50,723 nt of DNA from an uncultured Bacilli bacterium (lineage in GTDB: Bacteria; Bacillota_I; Bacilli_A; RF39; UBA660). Positions 8,909-16,450 of the stretch are shown piece by piece. The stretch lies in the NCBI GenBank assembly GCA_947589435.1, contig CANQBI010000007.1, positions 1 to 50,723 of the forward strand, written 5' to 3'. Made by a program: the position numbers and the translations under genes. Numbering within the stretch: the stretch's first letter is position 1; every line of letters starts with the position of its first letter. The notes under the pieces are model-generated. The model was given only the letters and a program-made list of their open reading frames with translations. It did no database searches and had not been told where the DNA came from.

Positions 8909-9530
8909 GTTCAAATGTTTTAATATGGTTATAACAAGTGGTTCTACTTTTTACTCCGTAGAGTTTTTGCATTTCACATAAAGTTATTTCTTTATTTTTC
9001 CATTGTAAATAATATTTTAAAAATTTTGCATTATTTTCTAAATCTTTTTTAGTAACAATAGGCCTTCCTATTTGTTTTCCGGCTCTTCTTGCTGTTTCCA
9101 TTCCATATATAGTATTTTGTCTTTTGGCTTTATTGTCTAAATCTCCCAAAATTCCAAATAACATAATGATAAATTCATCAATAAAACTTAATTTTTCATT
9201 TCGACAATCAAATTTAAATTGTCCAATTTCTAACTTTAATTTATATTTTTTCACGATTTCTATAAGGGCAATCATATCTTGAATATTACGTGAAACTCTA
9301 TAAAAATCTGTCGCCGCCAAAACACTACCAGGGTTATTTTCTAATATAGTCATTAATTTATTAAATTCTGGTCTTTGATTTCTAGTTTTAGAGCCCGAAA
9401 CATATTCTACATATATATGTTCTCGCGGTATTCCCATATTCAAAAGTGCTTCAATTTCATAAAGTGCATCCTGTTTAGTTGTTGAACACCTTGCATATCC
9501 ATATTTCATTTTATTTTCTTCATTAATCAT
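8901..9530 (-). CDS. Small serine recombinase (resolvase/invertase family)
   Basis: About 209 aa, the usual size for Tn3/Hin-type enzymes. YGYARCSTTKQD holds the catalytic serine; EYVSGSKTRNRPEF-like and TDFYRVSRNIQDM segments follow. The C-terminal helix-turn-helix covers ~residues 165-205 (KLYGVKSRTTCYNHI). GRP at the hinge is typical. Role: resolving dimers or inverting DNA between short sites, distinct from the large integrase. The start is ambiguous: ATG at 9530 has AAAGGA upstream; an in-frame start at 9566 and one just before MKYGYARC are alternatives. Confidence 0.9.
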   Translation of the reverse strand: MINEENKMKYGYARCSTTKQDALYEIEALLNMGIPREHIYVEYVSGSKTRNQRPEFNKLMTILENNPGSVLAATDFYRVSRNIQDMIALIEIVKKYKLKLEIGQFKFDCRNEKLSFIDEFIIMLFGILGDLDNKAKRQNTIYGMETARRAGKQIGRPIVTKKDLENNAKFLKYYLQWKNKEITLCEMQKLYGVKSRTTCYNHIKTFEQK

Positions 9531-9563
9531 AAATTTATTTATTCCTTTCATAAGTCCAATGAA

Positions 9564-9589
9564 CAATCAAAGGTATATTTTTTTGATTG
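9564..9589. repeat. Inverted repeat before the resolvase gene
   Basis: CAATCAAA / TTTGATTG with a 10-base spacer, just upstream of the resolvase start. Candidate resolvase binding site or operator. Confidence 0.4.
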
Positions 9590-9683
9590 AACATTTATAT
9601 ATAAAATTACCAGTATTATCACCAATAAATAAAGTAAATAATACTGCACAATTAAGGGTTCCTTAAAATGAACGGCATATCTC

Positions 9684-9710
9684 AAACAAAAATGATACCA
9701 ATTTGTATCA
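9684..9710 (-). terminator. Terminator after the 9735-12682 operon
   Basis: TGATAC / GTATCA stem with a 6-base loop followed on the minus strand by TTTTTGTTT. Confidence 0.7.
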
Positions 9711-9734
9711 CTTTTTATTTGCTAAAATATATAA

Positions 9735-10007
9735 TTAATCGACATTTTTTAATATGTCAATAGCATCTACCTCTAATGCTCTAGCCATTTCATCAATATC
9801 ATCGATTGTAATATATTTTAAAATATCATATTTTAAATATTTTTTTATTTTACTTTCTTTTATACTTGTTCTATTACTTAAAAATACAATATAATCATCA
9901 ATTTTTTTGTCTTTGCTTATATTTTTGTTATCTAGAATTTCAAGTAAATTTTTTGTAATTCCATTACCTAATCTTATTCTATCTTCATAAGTTATCTTAA
10001 CTTTCAT
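9735..10007 (-). CDS. Small HTH-like regulator
   Basis: 90 aa. The C-terminal segment TIDDIDEMARALEVDAIDIL matches the last helices of a Cro/CI-type domain, like the neighbour at 10392-10631 (ELEKVAAALEVDPLFL). The N-terminal half is charged and divergent, so DNA binding is uncertain. GAAGGAAG precedes the ATG. Last gene before the operon terminator. Confidence 0.6.
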   Translation of the reverse strand: MKVKITYEDRIRLGNGITKNLLEILDNKNISKDKKIDDYIVFLSNRTSIKESKIKKYLKYDILKYITIDDIDEMARALEVDAIDILKNVD

Positions 10008-10116
10008 ACTTCCTTCTTTCTTTTTTAGTGCTATAATGAAACATTTTGAAAGATTCTAACAACATTTTATTTAATTTAACATATAAAACATCACCTAAAA
10101 ACAAATCTAAACACTT

Positions 10117-10395
10117 TTATACTAGCCAATCAGGTATTTTTACTTCTTCTTCATCATCATTTTTTCCTTTTGCATTTTCAATATTAGAGTTTTCATCTAA
10201 TTTAAAACTTTTCAATATTTTATAAATGTATTTTAAATTCGTTACACCATTAAAAACTGCTTCTTTTAATGCACTTCTTATTTGTTCTTCAGTAAAGCCT
10301 TCATTATTTAGCCAATCTTCTATGATTTCTTTTTCTTTTGGTGTTAAAATCCTGTTCATCTCTAATTGAAATTCATTTATAATTTCTATATTCAT
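10117..10395 (-). CDS. DnaD-type replication initiation domain protein
   Basis: 92 aa. Residues ~8-70 follow the DnaD C-terminal domain pattern: F-x-E-M-x-R-x-LTPKE, I-x-DW, then EEQIRSALKEAVFNGVTNLKYIYKIL. Full DnaD proteins carry an N-terminal winged helix; here the domain stands alone after an XRE-like gene it overlaps by 4 bases. It likely helps load the replicative helicase or restart factor on the element. The acidic tail ends IPDWLV. Confidence 0.75.
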   Translation of the reverse strand: MNIEIINEFQLEMNRILTPKEKEIIEDWLNNEGFTEEQIRSALKEAVFNGVTNLKYIYKILKSFKLDENSNIENAKGKNDDEEEVKIPDWLV

Positions 10396-10631
10396 TTAAT
10401 TTTCTCCTTTTCTTTATCATAATTAATAAGAAATAATGGATCAACTTCTAAAGCCGCGGCAACTTTTTCCAATTCTCCAAATGAAAATCTCCTTGACTTT
10501 ATATCTAAATCAAACATTAATCTTGTTTTCAAAAGATTTTTGTGTAACTTTTGTGCTAGTTGCAATTCACTTATTTTATTATCTTTGCAATAATTTAATA
10601 TATTAACTGTTATTTTATCTTTTAAATTCAT
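10392..10631 (-). CDS. XRE-family HTH protein
   Basis: 79 aa Cro/CI-type helix-turn-helix (ISELQLAQKLHKNLLKTRLMF, then the wing-proximal ELEKVAAALEVDPLFLIN). Overlaps the DnaD-domain gene, suggesting the pair acts like a split DnaD-type initiator, or that it autoregulates the operon. Both are inference. Confidence 0.7.
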   Translation of the reverse strand: MNLKDKITVNILNYCKDNKISELQLAQKLHKNLLKTRLMFDLDIKSRRFSFGELEKVAAALEVDPLFLINYDKEKEKIK

Positions 10632-10642
10632 AATTTTTCCTC

Positions 10643-10921
10643 CTAATATTCATTGGCGAATAGAATTGTTGTTGAACTTCTATCAGCTTCAGTTATTATA
10701 TAAATTTTTCCTTGGCTGATATTATATGCTTCTAAAATTCTATCACCATTTTTTATAGCCATATCATTTGCTTTAATATCTTCTTCTACTAAATTCCCCC
10801 AGCAACCCATTATGTATTTATTGAAACAATCTAGAACTTCTTTAGAAAATTTTTCATTTCTACTAATCGTATCAGCAATTCCTCTTGACATATATACATT
10901 CCCAATATTAAATTTAAGCAT
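10643..10921 (-). CDS. Conserved plasmid/phage-type small protein of unknown function
   Basis: 92 aa. The pattern W-G-N-L-V-EED...N-D-A-I-x-NGDRILEAY...GKIYIITEADRSSTTILFANEY is one I associate with short conserved proteins common on Firmicutes phages, plasmids and integrative elements. Function unknown. Overlaps the upstream PcfJ-like gene by 8 bases. Confidence 0.7.
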   Translation of the reverse strand: MLKFNIGNVYMSRGIADTISRNEKFSKEVLDCFNKYIMGCWGNLVEEDIKANDMAIKNGDRILEAYNISQGKIYIITEADRSSTTILFANEY

Positions 10922-12338
10922 TTTCTAATGACACCCTTTCTAATACTTTTTTTGTCCATGTGTTTAAAAATTTTTCTTGTTCTTTATTTATAGGTTCATT
11001 AAATTTACTTCGAGCCTGAACAACTTTTGAATTTTGTATTTCTACAGTTACTAAAGATTTATCTATATTTTCCAAACTTCTTAAAAAGTAAATGTCGCTT
11101 TCCCCGAGAGCATACCTTTTACAATAAGTAAGTAAACAATTTTTTTGACTATTTGCTTCTTGTTGCATACTTGCTACAGAAGGGGCGGGATAAATTATAT
11201 ACTTATTGTTTTGATAAATAGTTTTATTAAGTTTTTCTAATCTTATTTTGATTAATTTATCATTTTGTTCATTTTCCACTAATTTAATCAGTTTTACTAA
11301 TTTATCATGTTCTTTCATTAAATTTTCAGGATATAGTATTTTTTTATCTTTAAGGTCATATTGTAATAATCGACACATATCTAAATAGTCCAAATAATCT
11401 CTGGTATAATATTTATTTTTACTTAAAACTTTATAATAAGCAACTTCCAAATTTACATATTTTGATAATTTTTCTAAATCACTATAACCAATTAATTTAT
11501 TAATCAAATTTATATCTTCTTTTTTTAGTAATCGTAAAACTTTTAATTGTTCAAAATTAATATTATTTTTAACCATAAAAGGTAAAAATGTTTTAGATAC
11601 TCCAAAAATTTCTTGAAAATTACTTCCTTTAGTGAATTTGTCCGCATCGCTAGCAAGGTTATATAATTTCATTTTTATTAGCATCTCAAAACTATGATAA
11701 CGAGCCAATCTCAAACATTCTACAAAATCAATATAACCTGCTCTTAAAACATATTTATCTAACTGTGAATATTTAAATTCCGTATTTTTAAATAATCTTT
11801 TCAAATTAGAGGGACATACAATTCCATAAACATCTCTATAAGCCCATTTACTTCGCGCACGCCAATGAGTAAAGGTGGTATTATGAGAAACATACATATT
11901 GCCCATTTTGTTTATTAGTTGATTAGTTGTATAGTCATGGGTTTCTTCATCTTCAATAATTGTTCTCATAAACTCTGTAACATTACTTTTTAATATATTA
12001 CCATCATAATATGTACGTAGTTCAAATGTTCTAAGTATCAAAGTATTATTTACTTTATCTAATAACTGTAAATTATCTTTAAATGTATATTCTTTAAGAC
12101 GATTAGTTTTTACTAATAACTTTTGTTTACAATTAGGACATTTAATTTTGCAATCAACCTTTGTTTTAGCAATAAACTTATTACCGCAACAGGTGCAGTA
12201 GCAGTTACCGCCTTTGCTTTTTATAATCAAATTGTGAAGTTTTTTATTTTCATTTATAAATTTTTGAAATGAATTTGGGATAGTAAATTCTTTATCTGCT
12301 AGAGCGAGGATTAATCTATATTTTTTCTTGATATACAT
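10914..12338 (-). CDS. PcfJ-like protein
   Basis: 474 aa. Near the N-terminus are two cysteine pairs (CTCCG and CPNC, ~residues 48-75), a zinc ribbon. The C-terminal ~100 residues fit PcfJ: A-N-S-QKNCLLTYCKRYALGESDIYFLR, then TVEIQNSKVVQARSKFNEPI, and a closing W-TKKVL. PcfJ proteins are found with PcfK on conjugative plasmids and integrative elements; their molecular role is unsettled. It starts at the stop of the PcfK-like gene, so the two are coupled. Confidence 0.8.
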   Translation of the reverse strand: MYIKKKYRLILALADKEFTIPNSFQKFINENKKLHNLIIKSKGGNCYCTCCGNKFIAKTKVDCKIKCPNCKQKLLVKTNRLKEYTFKDNLQLLDKVNNTLILRTFELRTYYDGNILKSNVTEFMRTIIEDEETHDYTTNQLINKMGNMYVSHNTTFTHWRARSKWAYRDVYGIVCPSNLKRLFKNTEFKYSQLDKYVLRAGYIDFVECLRLARYHSFEMLIKMKLYNLASDADKFTKGSNFQEIFGVSKTFLPFMVKNNINFEQLKVLRLLKKEDINLINKLIGYSDLEKLSKYVNLEVAYYKVLSKNKYYTRDYLDYLDMCRLLQYDLKDKKILYPENLMKEHDKLVKLIKLVENEQNDKLIKIRLEKLNKTIYQNNKYIIYPAPSVASMQQEANSQKNCLLTYCKRYALGESDIYFLRSLENIDKSLVTVEIQNSKVVQARSKFNEPINKEQEKFLNTWTKKVLERVSLENA

Positions 12339-12682
12339 TATATCTCCAACTTTAACTGATTTTCATTTTTGGGTGGCTTTTCTTCATTATTTGATTTTTT
12401 AATAATTGCATTATTAATTCCTAACTCTTCATTACTTTTAGAGTAGTAGTTGATTATCCATTTAAATACTTCATTATCTTCAATAAAAGCGACATTATCA
12501 ACTGCCTTTTTTCTTGCTAAATCCTTTACATAAGTAAACATATCAGTTAGGTTTTTTTCTTCATTCATGTATAAATCTTTCATACTTGATTGTTTCATTA
12601 GAAAAACTACAATTCGTTTAAGCGATTCTCCGGGACTCTTTAATGCTAAATATTGTTCTTTTATTCTTTCATATCCATTCAT
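12338..12682 (-). CDS. PcfK-like protein (AcrIIA9-related family)
   Basis: 114 aa, on the short side for PcfK. The segment EDNEVFKWIINYYSKSNEELG corresponds to the conserved EVFxxAxxYY motif; the N-terminal half is helical (SLKRIVVFLMKQSS). PcfK-like proteins share a family with the Cas9 inhibitor AcrIIA9, but most members are not shown to inhibit Cas9. First gene of the 12682-9735 operon; AAGGAG precedes the ATG. Confidence 0.65.
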   Translation of the reverse strand: MNGYERIKEQYLALKSPGESLKRIVVFLMKQSSMKDLYMNEEKNLTDMFTYVKDLARKKAVDNVAFIEDNEVFKWIINYYSKSNEELGINNAIIKKSNNEEKPPKNENQLKLEI

Positions 12683-12751
12683 TTATCAATCTCCTTATTT
12701 AAGGCTTGTTTTTCTTATACACCTCACTTTCCACCAAACCTTAATTAAATT

Positions 12752-12782
12752 TAACCAGCCTTAAATTTAAAATGAAACCCCT
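12752..12782 (+). repeat. 31-bp direct repeat, copy 1
   Basis: TAACCAGCCTTAAATTTAAA then ATGAAACCCCT. Copy 2 at 15061-15090 differs by one indel and two substitutions. The pair flanks the 12914-14986 cargo block and this copy lies upstream of the PcfK/PcfJ operon. Confidence 0.75.
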
Positions 12783-12873
12783 GTGAAGAGATAAATACCA
12801 GTTAATGACAAATAACTGAAATAATCTGATAATTAATTTCATTATAATCGGTCTATATTGATTATTTCTTCAC

Positions 12874-12903
12874 AATAAAAGACATATAATTAAATACGTC
12901 TTT
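12874..12903 (-). terminator. Terminator after the 12914 gene
   Basis: AAAGAC / GTCTTT stem with an AT-rich partly paired loop, followed on the minus strand by TATTG. Confidence 0.55.
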
Positions 12904-12913
12904 ATTAACTTTA

Positions 12914-13252
12914 CTACTGCCTTAAAACTTCTATACATTTATTATTTTTATCACATACAACTTCAAAATAATCTCCCCAAGTAAATACTCTTTTATTATC
13001 ATTAGAAATATTTACACTTGTATGTGGTCCTAAATAACTTTCTATATATTGTAAATCCTTACCTAAAATAGAACCATTTTTATATAAATTATTTATTGAA
13101 TTTTTTTTCATACGAGCGACTTTATTTTCTAAACCAATTCTAATTATAATCATTGATACTATAATTAATATCATTCCTAATATTCTAAAGCCAGGAATTG
13201 CAACTGTTGCCATAAAGCCAAAAATTAAAAGTATTATTCCTAAAATTATCAT
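12914..13252 (-). CDS. Small membrane protein
   Basis: 112 aa from the ATG at 13252, chosen for a perfect AAAGGAGGTG site. Residues 1-45 form two hydrophobic segments (MIILGIILLIFGFMATV and ILGMILIIVSMIII), then a soluble domain of ~65 residues with a cysteine pair near the end (VVCDKNNKC). It follows the lipoprotein gene, so the two may act together at the membrane. Both soluble domains contain a similar TWG segment (VFTWGDY here, TFTWGAN in the lipoprotein). Family unknown. Confidence 0.65.
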   Translation of the reverse strand: MIILGIILLIFGFMATVAIPGFRILGMILIIVSMIIIRIGLENKVARMKKNSINNLYKNGSILGKDLQYIESYLGPHTSVNISNDNKRVFTWGDYFEVVCDKNNKCIEVLRQ

Positions 13253-13283
13253 TTTTTCACCTCCTTTATTTTTATAAAACATA

Positions 13284-13646
13284 CTATTTTAAATTAGCAC
13301 CCCAAGTAAATGTATAACCATTTAAAACGAAAGAATTAGTATTTTCATAAATAATAACTGAATCAGTTTTGTCTCCAGCATCAAAAGACCATATAATTTT
13401 TAAAAATCCATAATCTTTAGAAAATTCTACATAACAAAGTCCAATATCTTTTTCTCCATTATTAATCCAACAAGAAGGTGTAGAAATCTTTGAATTCTTT
13501 TCTGGATCATTAATAATCAATTCATAACCATTGGAACTATCCCATGCACTATGAAAAATATTTTTATCATTTGAGGTATCATCACTACAACCAGTAATTG
13601 TTAAAAACATAATTACAAGAACAAAACAAATAAATACTTTTTTCAT
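13284..13646 (-). CDS. Small lipoprotein
   Basis: 120 aa. Signal MKKVFICFVLVIMFL followed by the lipobox LTITGC; the mature protein would be lipid-anchored at Cys20. The mature part is ~100 residues, beta-rich, with two more cysteines. As mobile-element cargo it could be an immunity, entry-exclusion or superinfection protein; no motif decides this. Confidence 0.75.
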   Translation of the reverse strand: MKKVFICFVLVIMFLTITGCSDDTSNDKNIFHSAWDSSNGYELIINDPEKNSKISTPSCWINNGEKDIGLCYVEFSKDYGFLKIIWSFDAGDKTDSVIIYENTNSFVLNGYTFTWGANLK

Positions 13647-13664
13647 ACTTCTAAATTTCCTTTT

Positions 13665-14480
13665 CTAATTTCCTAATAATTTCATATATTCTTCTTTAGC
13701 AATGTTTATTTTTCCGCTATTATTAAATTTTCGATTTGGTAAAGTATTTTTAAAAGATATTTTTCTTTCTTTAAATACTTTAAAATTATCATAAAATACA
13801 TAACCTTTAGCAAAATATTGCTCCATTTCTTCATTAGTACCTGTAAATATTCCAAATGGGTATTGATACAAGCACTTGTATAATTTCCATTCATTTTCAG
13901 TTTTAGGAATATCAAATTGTTCATATCTTACAACCGTACATTCAGCAACAATGTAATCATCTTGTTTAAATAATATTTTACTTCCAGGAACTATGTAATT
14001 AGAACTGAATGGAGCATTAGTTCCATACATATGAGTTTTAGCAAATTCATCGATTGCTTTATTATCAGCATATTTAGGATTATAACTTAAAACGAAATAT
14101 TGAATATCTTTAACTTCTGATTGTATATCTTCTTCATATTCTACATAATCTTTTAATTCTATAACTTCAACATTTGTTATATTATAATCTTGTCTAAGTA
14201 ACTTTGTAAGGTTGCAATCATCTTCATAACATATTACTACATAATTTCTATTATTAATCATATCTTCTATATGACCATGTCGAATAAAATTTCTTGATTG
14301 ATATTCAAATTCTACAGTAACTCTTTCGCCATTTTTATACTCAATATCATCAATATCAAAACCTTTAGTAGATTTTGGCGAAACCAATTTAGGAAATCCA
14401 AGTTCTTTATGAATACTTGAAAATATGGCTATTACTCCTTGTTCTTGGGTGATAGGAGAATATATTTTTACCTTTTTCAA
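13665..14480 (-). CDS. Putative nuclease-fold protein with C-terminal PUA/EVE-like part
   Basis: 271 aa from a TTG at 14480, preceded by GAGGTG; the ATG at 14498 has no ribosome site. Residues ~40-110 (GFDIDDIEYKNGERVTVEFE, NFIRHGH, YVVICYEDD) match a restriction-endonuclease-like pattern I associate with uncharacterised phage and mobile-element proteins. From ~140 on, a beta-rich segment (YFVLSYNPKY, GSKILFKQDDYIVAECTVV) resembles EVE/ASCH folds that read modified bases. It is divergent from an HTH repressor. A defence nuclease is plausible but unproven; the acidic and Lys/Gln catalytic set is not clear by eye. Confidence 0.6.
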   Translation of the reverse strand: MKKVKIYSPITQEQGVIAIFSSIHKELGFPKLVSPKSTKGFDIDDIEYKNGERVTVEFEYQSRNFIRHGHIEDMINNRNYVVICYEDDCNLTKLLRQDYNITNVEVIELKDYVEYEEDIQSEVKDIQYFVLSYNPKYADNKAIDEFAKTHMYGTNAPFSSNYIVPGSKILFKQDDYIVAECTVVRYEQFDIPKTENEWKLYKCLYQYPFGIFTGTNEEMEQYFAKGYVFYDNFKVFKERKISFKNTLPNRKFNNSGKINIAKEEYMKLLGN

Positions 14481-14550
14481 TCTTAACACCTCAAGCATAT
14501 TTTATCATTTTTATTTTTAATTGTAAACCTTTCTAGTATAGGTTATATTT

Positions 14551-14580
14551 CTTCGGGGTATAATAAAAAATGCCCTGAAG
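14551..14580. promoter_or_regulatory. Operator-like inverted repeat over a TATAAT box
   Basis: CTTCGGGG / CCCTGAAG arms (one mismatch) enclose TATAAT at 14559-14564, between the divergent nuclease-like and HTH genes. Likely binding site of the HTH protein, repressing its own promoter. Confidence 0.55.
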
Positions 14581-14608
14581 TTGGTAAAATTTTATTGGGG
14601 TGATAAAA

Positions 14609-14986
14609 TTGAGAATAAATGATAAAGAAAACTATGATAAAATTAAAAACTCAATTAAAATGCACAACTTAAAAGAAATTATATCTAATCGAGGTCTTTC
14701 TATTGTTAAAGTAGGTGTAAATTCTAAAATAAGTGATACCACAATACTTAGTTACATAAATGGAAGTAAAATACCTAGTTTACCAACACTTATAAGCATG
14801 GCGGATTATTTATCTTGTAATATTGATTATTTACTTGATAGAACTAACAACCCAATGAAAGTAGATGATATAAGTAATTTGGATCCCGAGGTATCACAAT
14901 TAATTTGTAACTATTTAACTTTATCAAAAGATAATCAAAGACTTGTAAAAGGCTATATAAAAGGATTAATTGATTCAGAAAAATAA
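14609..14986 (+). CDS. XRE/CI-type transcriptional repressor
   Basis: About 125 aa. The start TTG at 14609 is favoured by GGGGTG six bases upstream; GTG at 14600 is the alternative. HTH at ~residues 20-75 (LKEIISNRGLSIVKVG, SYINGSKIPSLPTLISMADYL, the CNIDYLLDRT end typical of Cro/CI), then a helical C-terminal segment. Divergent from the nuclease-like gene, with a symmetric operator between; probably controls it. Confidence 0.85.
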   Translation: MRINDKENYDKIKNSIKMHNLKEIISNRGLSIVKVGVNSKISDTTILSYINGSKIPSLPTLISMADYLSCNIDYLLDRTNNPMKVDDISNLDPEVSQLICNYLTLSKDNQRLVKGYIKGLIDSEK

Positions 14987-14994
14987 TAATTTAT

Positions 14995-15036
14995 AAGAAG
15001 TACTAATACTAATAATTGTACTTCTTTTGTTTTTTT
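14995..15036 (+). terminator. Rho-independent terminator after the repressor gene
   Basis: Perfect 9-bp stem AAGAAGTAC / GTACTTCTT followed by TTGTTTTTTT. Confidence 0.9.
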
Positions 15037-15060
15037 AAAAATGAATTTCTAATAATAATG

Positions 15061-15090
15061 TAACAGCCTTCAATTTAAAATGCAACCCCT
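15061..15090 (+). repeat. 31-bp direct repeat, copy 2
   Basis: TAACAGCCTTCAATTTAAAA then TGCAACCCCT; near-copy of 12752-12782 in the same orientation. A weaker resemblance (TAACAGC...AAAATT) occurs around 5727. Confidence 0.75.
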
Positions 15091-15125
15091 AAATAAAAAA
15101 TAAGTTATAATGCAATATTTATAAC

Positions 15126-15692
15126 TTATTTTAATTTTGCTATTACTATTATTTGATAACCTTTTTCAACCAAATTATTATTTACTGATAATATAATGTT
15201 ACTATTTTGATTTATTTTAGAACTAATATTTTCTGTAATTTCTTCTATTTCAGCAATTCCTATATTATCATTTCCGTTAATATTAACAATATAAGAGTCT
15301 TCGATATTATATTCTTTTAATTTTTTACATAGATTTTCAATAACGGCTTCAATATTATTGCCACTTTCTAGAATTGCAATACAATCGCCATTAATATATT
15401 TCTTAATATCATCGGTAGATAGATTAATAATTCCTTTGCCTAAAAGATTATAAATAATATTGTTTGTTATTTCTATTAAATTGTTTTTAGCATAAATAAA
15501 GTTAGAAGTCTTTAATTTGTTACTTAATAATATTGGCTTATCATTAAAGATTAATATATAAGAATTAGTTGTTTTAAGTTTTATTGATACATAATCATCT
15601 TGGGTTATATCTCCAATAATGATAATAATATCATTTTTATCATTTTTAGTTATACCTTTTAAGTTTATTAAACTAATATTATTATCAAACAT
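15126..15692 (-). CDS. FtsZ C-terminal-domain-like protein without a GTPase domain
   Basis: 188 aa. From ~residue 45 it follows FtsZ from the end of the GTPase domain: SYILIFNDKPILL (FtsZ LIVIPNDRLL), NNIIYNLLGKGIINLSTDDI (FtsZ GLINLDFADV), GDCIAILESG (FtsZ SALMGIG), SYIVNINGNDNIGIAEIEEI (FtsZ VLMNITGGxxLSLYEV), and SNIILSVNNNLVEKGYQIIVIAKLK (FtsZ MIFGSVINENLKDEIVVTVIATG). The N-terminal nucleotide-binding half, including GGGTGTG, is absent, so it cannot bind GTP as FtsZ does. It could join FtsZ filaments as a non-catalytic subunit or blocker. Starts inside the stop of the upstream gene (TAATG), with AAGGAGG. Confidence 0.65.
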   Translation of the reverse strand: MFDNNISLINLKGITKNDKNDIIIIIGDITQDDYVSIKLKTTNSYILIFNDKPILLSNKLKTSNFIYAKNNLIEITNNIIYNLLGKGIINLSTDDIKKYINGDCIAILESGNNIEAVIENLCKKLKEYNIEDSYIVNINGNDNIGIAEIEEITENISSKINQNSNIILSVNNNLVEKGYQIIVIAKLK

Positions 15693-16438
15693 TACATTGC
15701 TTCCTCCTTTAAATTATCTTTATCAATGGAACCAGTTATATCTACGGAATTTCTATCAAATATTGATTCAGTTATATCAACATTATTAAAATTTCCTACA
15801 ATAGTTACACCTAATAAATTAGCACCTTGAAGTGATTTCTCACGAACTTGTTGCACATTTATAGTTGCATTTGTATTTTTTAAACAAGCATATTCTACCA
15901 CTACATCCCCAAAGTCTTTAGTAGATAAATCAAGACTTTCTAAATTAGTGCCATATAAAGATTTATTTTTTACTAATTGTGGATTAATATTAGCATTGGT
16001 ACCAGATAAATCAGCAAGTTCAATATCTACGTTATTAAAGTTCATGTTACTTAAATCTAATCCTGATAAATTAGTACCATTTAATGACTTATCATAAACA
16101 ATTTGAGGATTAACAACAGCATTTGTTCCTGTTAAAATAGTATGTTCTAATTTTACATTATCAAAATTAGCATTTGATAAATCTAATCCTTCTAAACAAG
16201 AAAATGATAAATCTTTATCCTTTATTTTTTGGGGATTAATAACTGCTCCAGTATCTTTTAAATTAGCTCCCACAATATCTACACCCGTAAAATCATATTT
16301 ACTTAAATCAAGACCTTCTAAATTACATGCTTTTATATTCTTGTCTTTTACTTTTTGGGGGTCAAAAATGACTTTATTTAAATCAAGACTTCGTAAATCC
16401 ATTCCTGCAACATTAACATTTGTAAAATCTTCTTTCAT
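15692..16438 (-). CDS. Pentapeptide-like repeat protein
   Basis: 248 aa made almost wholly of ~40-residue units: GLDLSNMNFNNVDIELADLS, GTNANINPQLV, KNKSLYGTNL, with about five copies. The A/N-L/F-x-x spacing resembles pentapeptide repeats, which form right-handed beta-helices; some mimic DNA and bind gyrase. The conserved NPQ.V.DKSL insert is not standard. No signal or membrane segment. Middle gene of a tight three-gene operon. Gyrase targeting is a guess from the fold. Confidence 0.65.
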   Translation of the reverse strand: MKEDFTNVNVAGMDLRSLDLNKVIFDPQKVKDKNIKACNLEGLDLSKYDFTGVDIVGANLKDTGAVINPQKIKDKDLSFSCLEGLDLSNANFDNVKLEHTILTGTNAVVNPQIVYDKSLNGTNLSGLDLSNMNFNNVDIELADLSGTNANINPQLVKNKSLYGTNLESLDLSTKDFGDVVVEYACLKNTNATINVQQVREKSLQGANLLGVTIVGNFNNVDITESIFDRNSVDITGSIDKDNLKEEAM

Positions 16439-16450
16439 ATATAAACTCCA

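Noticed and set aside
8689-8934. 81-codon reading frame overlapping the 7785-8873 gene
   Set aside because: Shifted-frame shadow of its zinc-finger end; no ribosome site.
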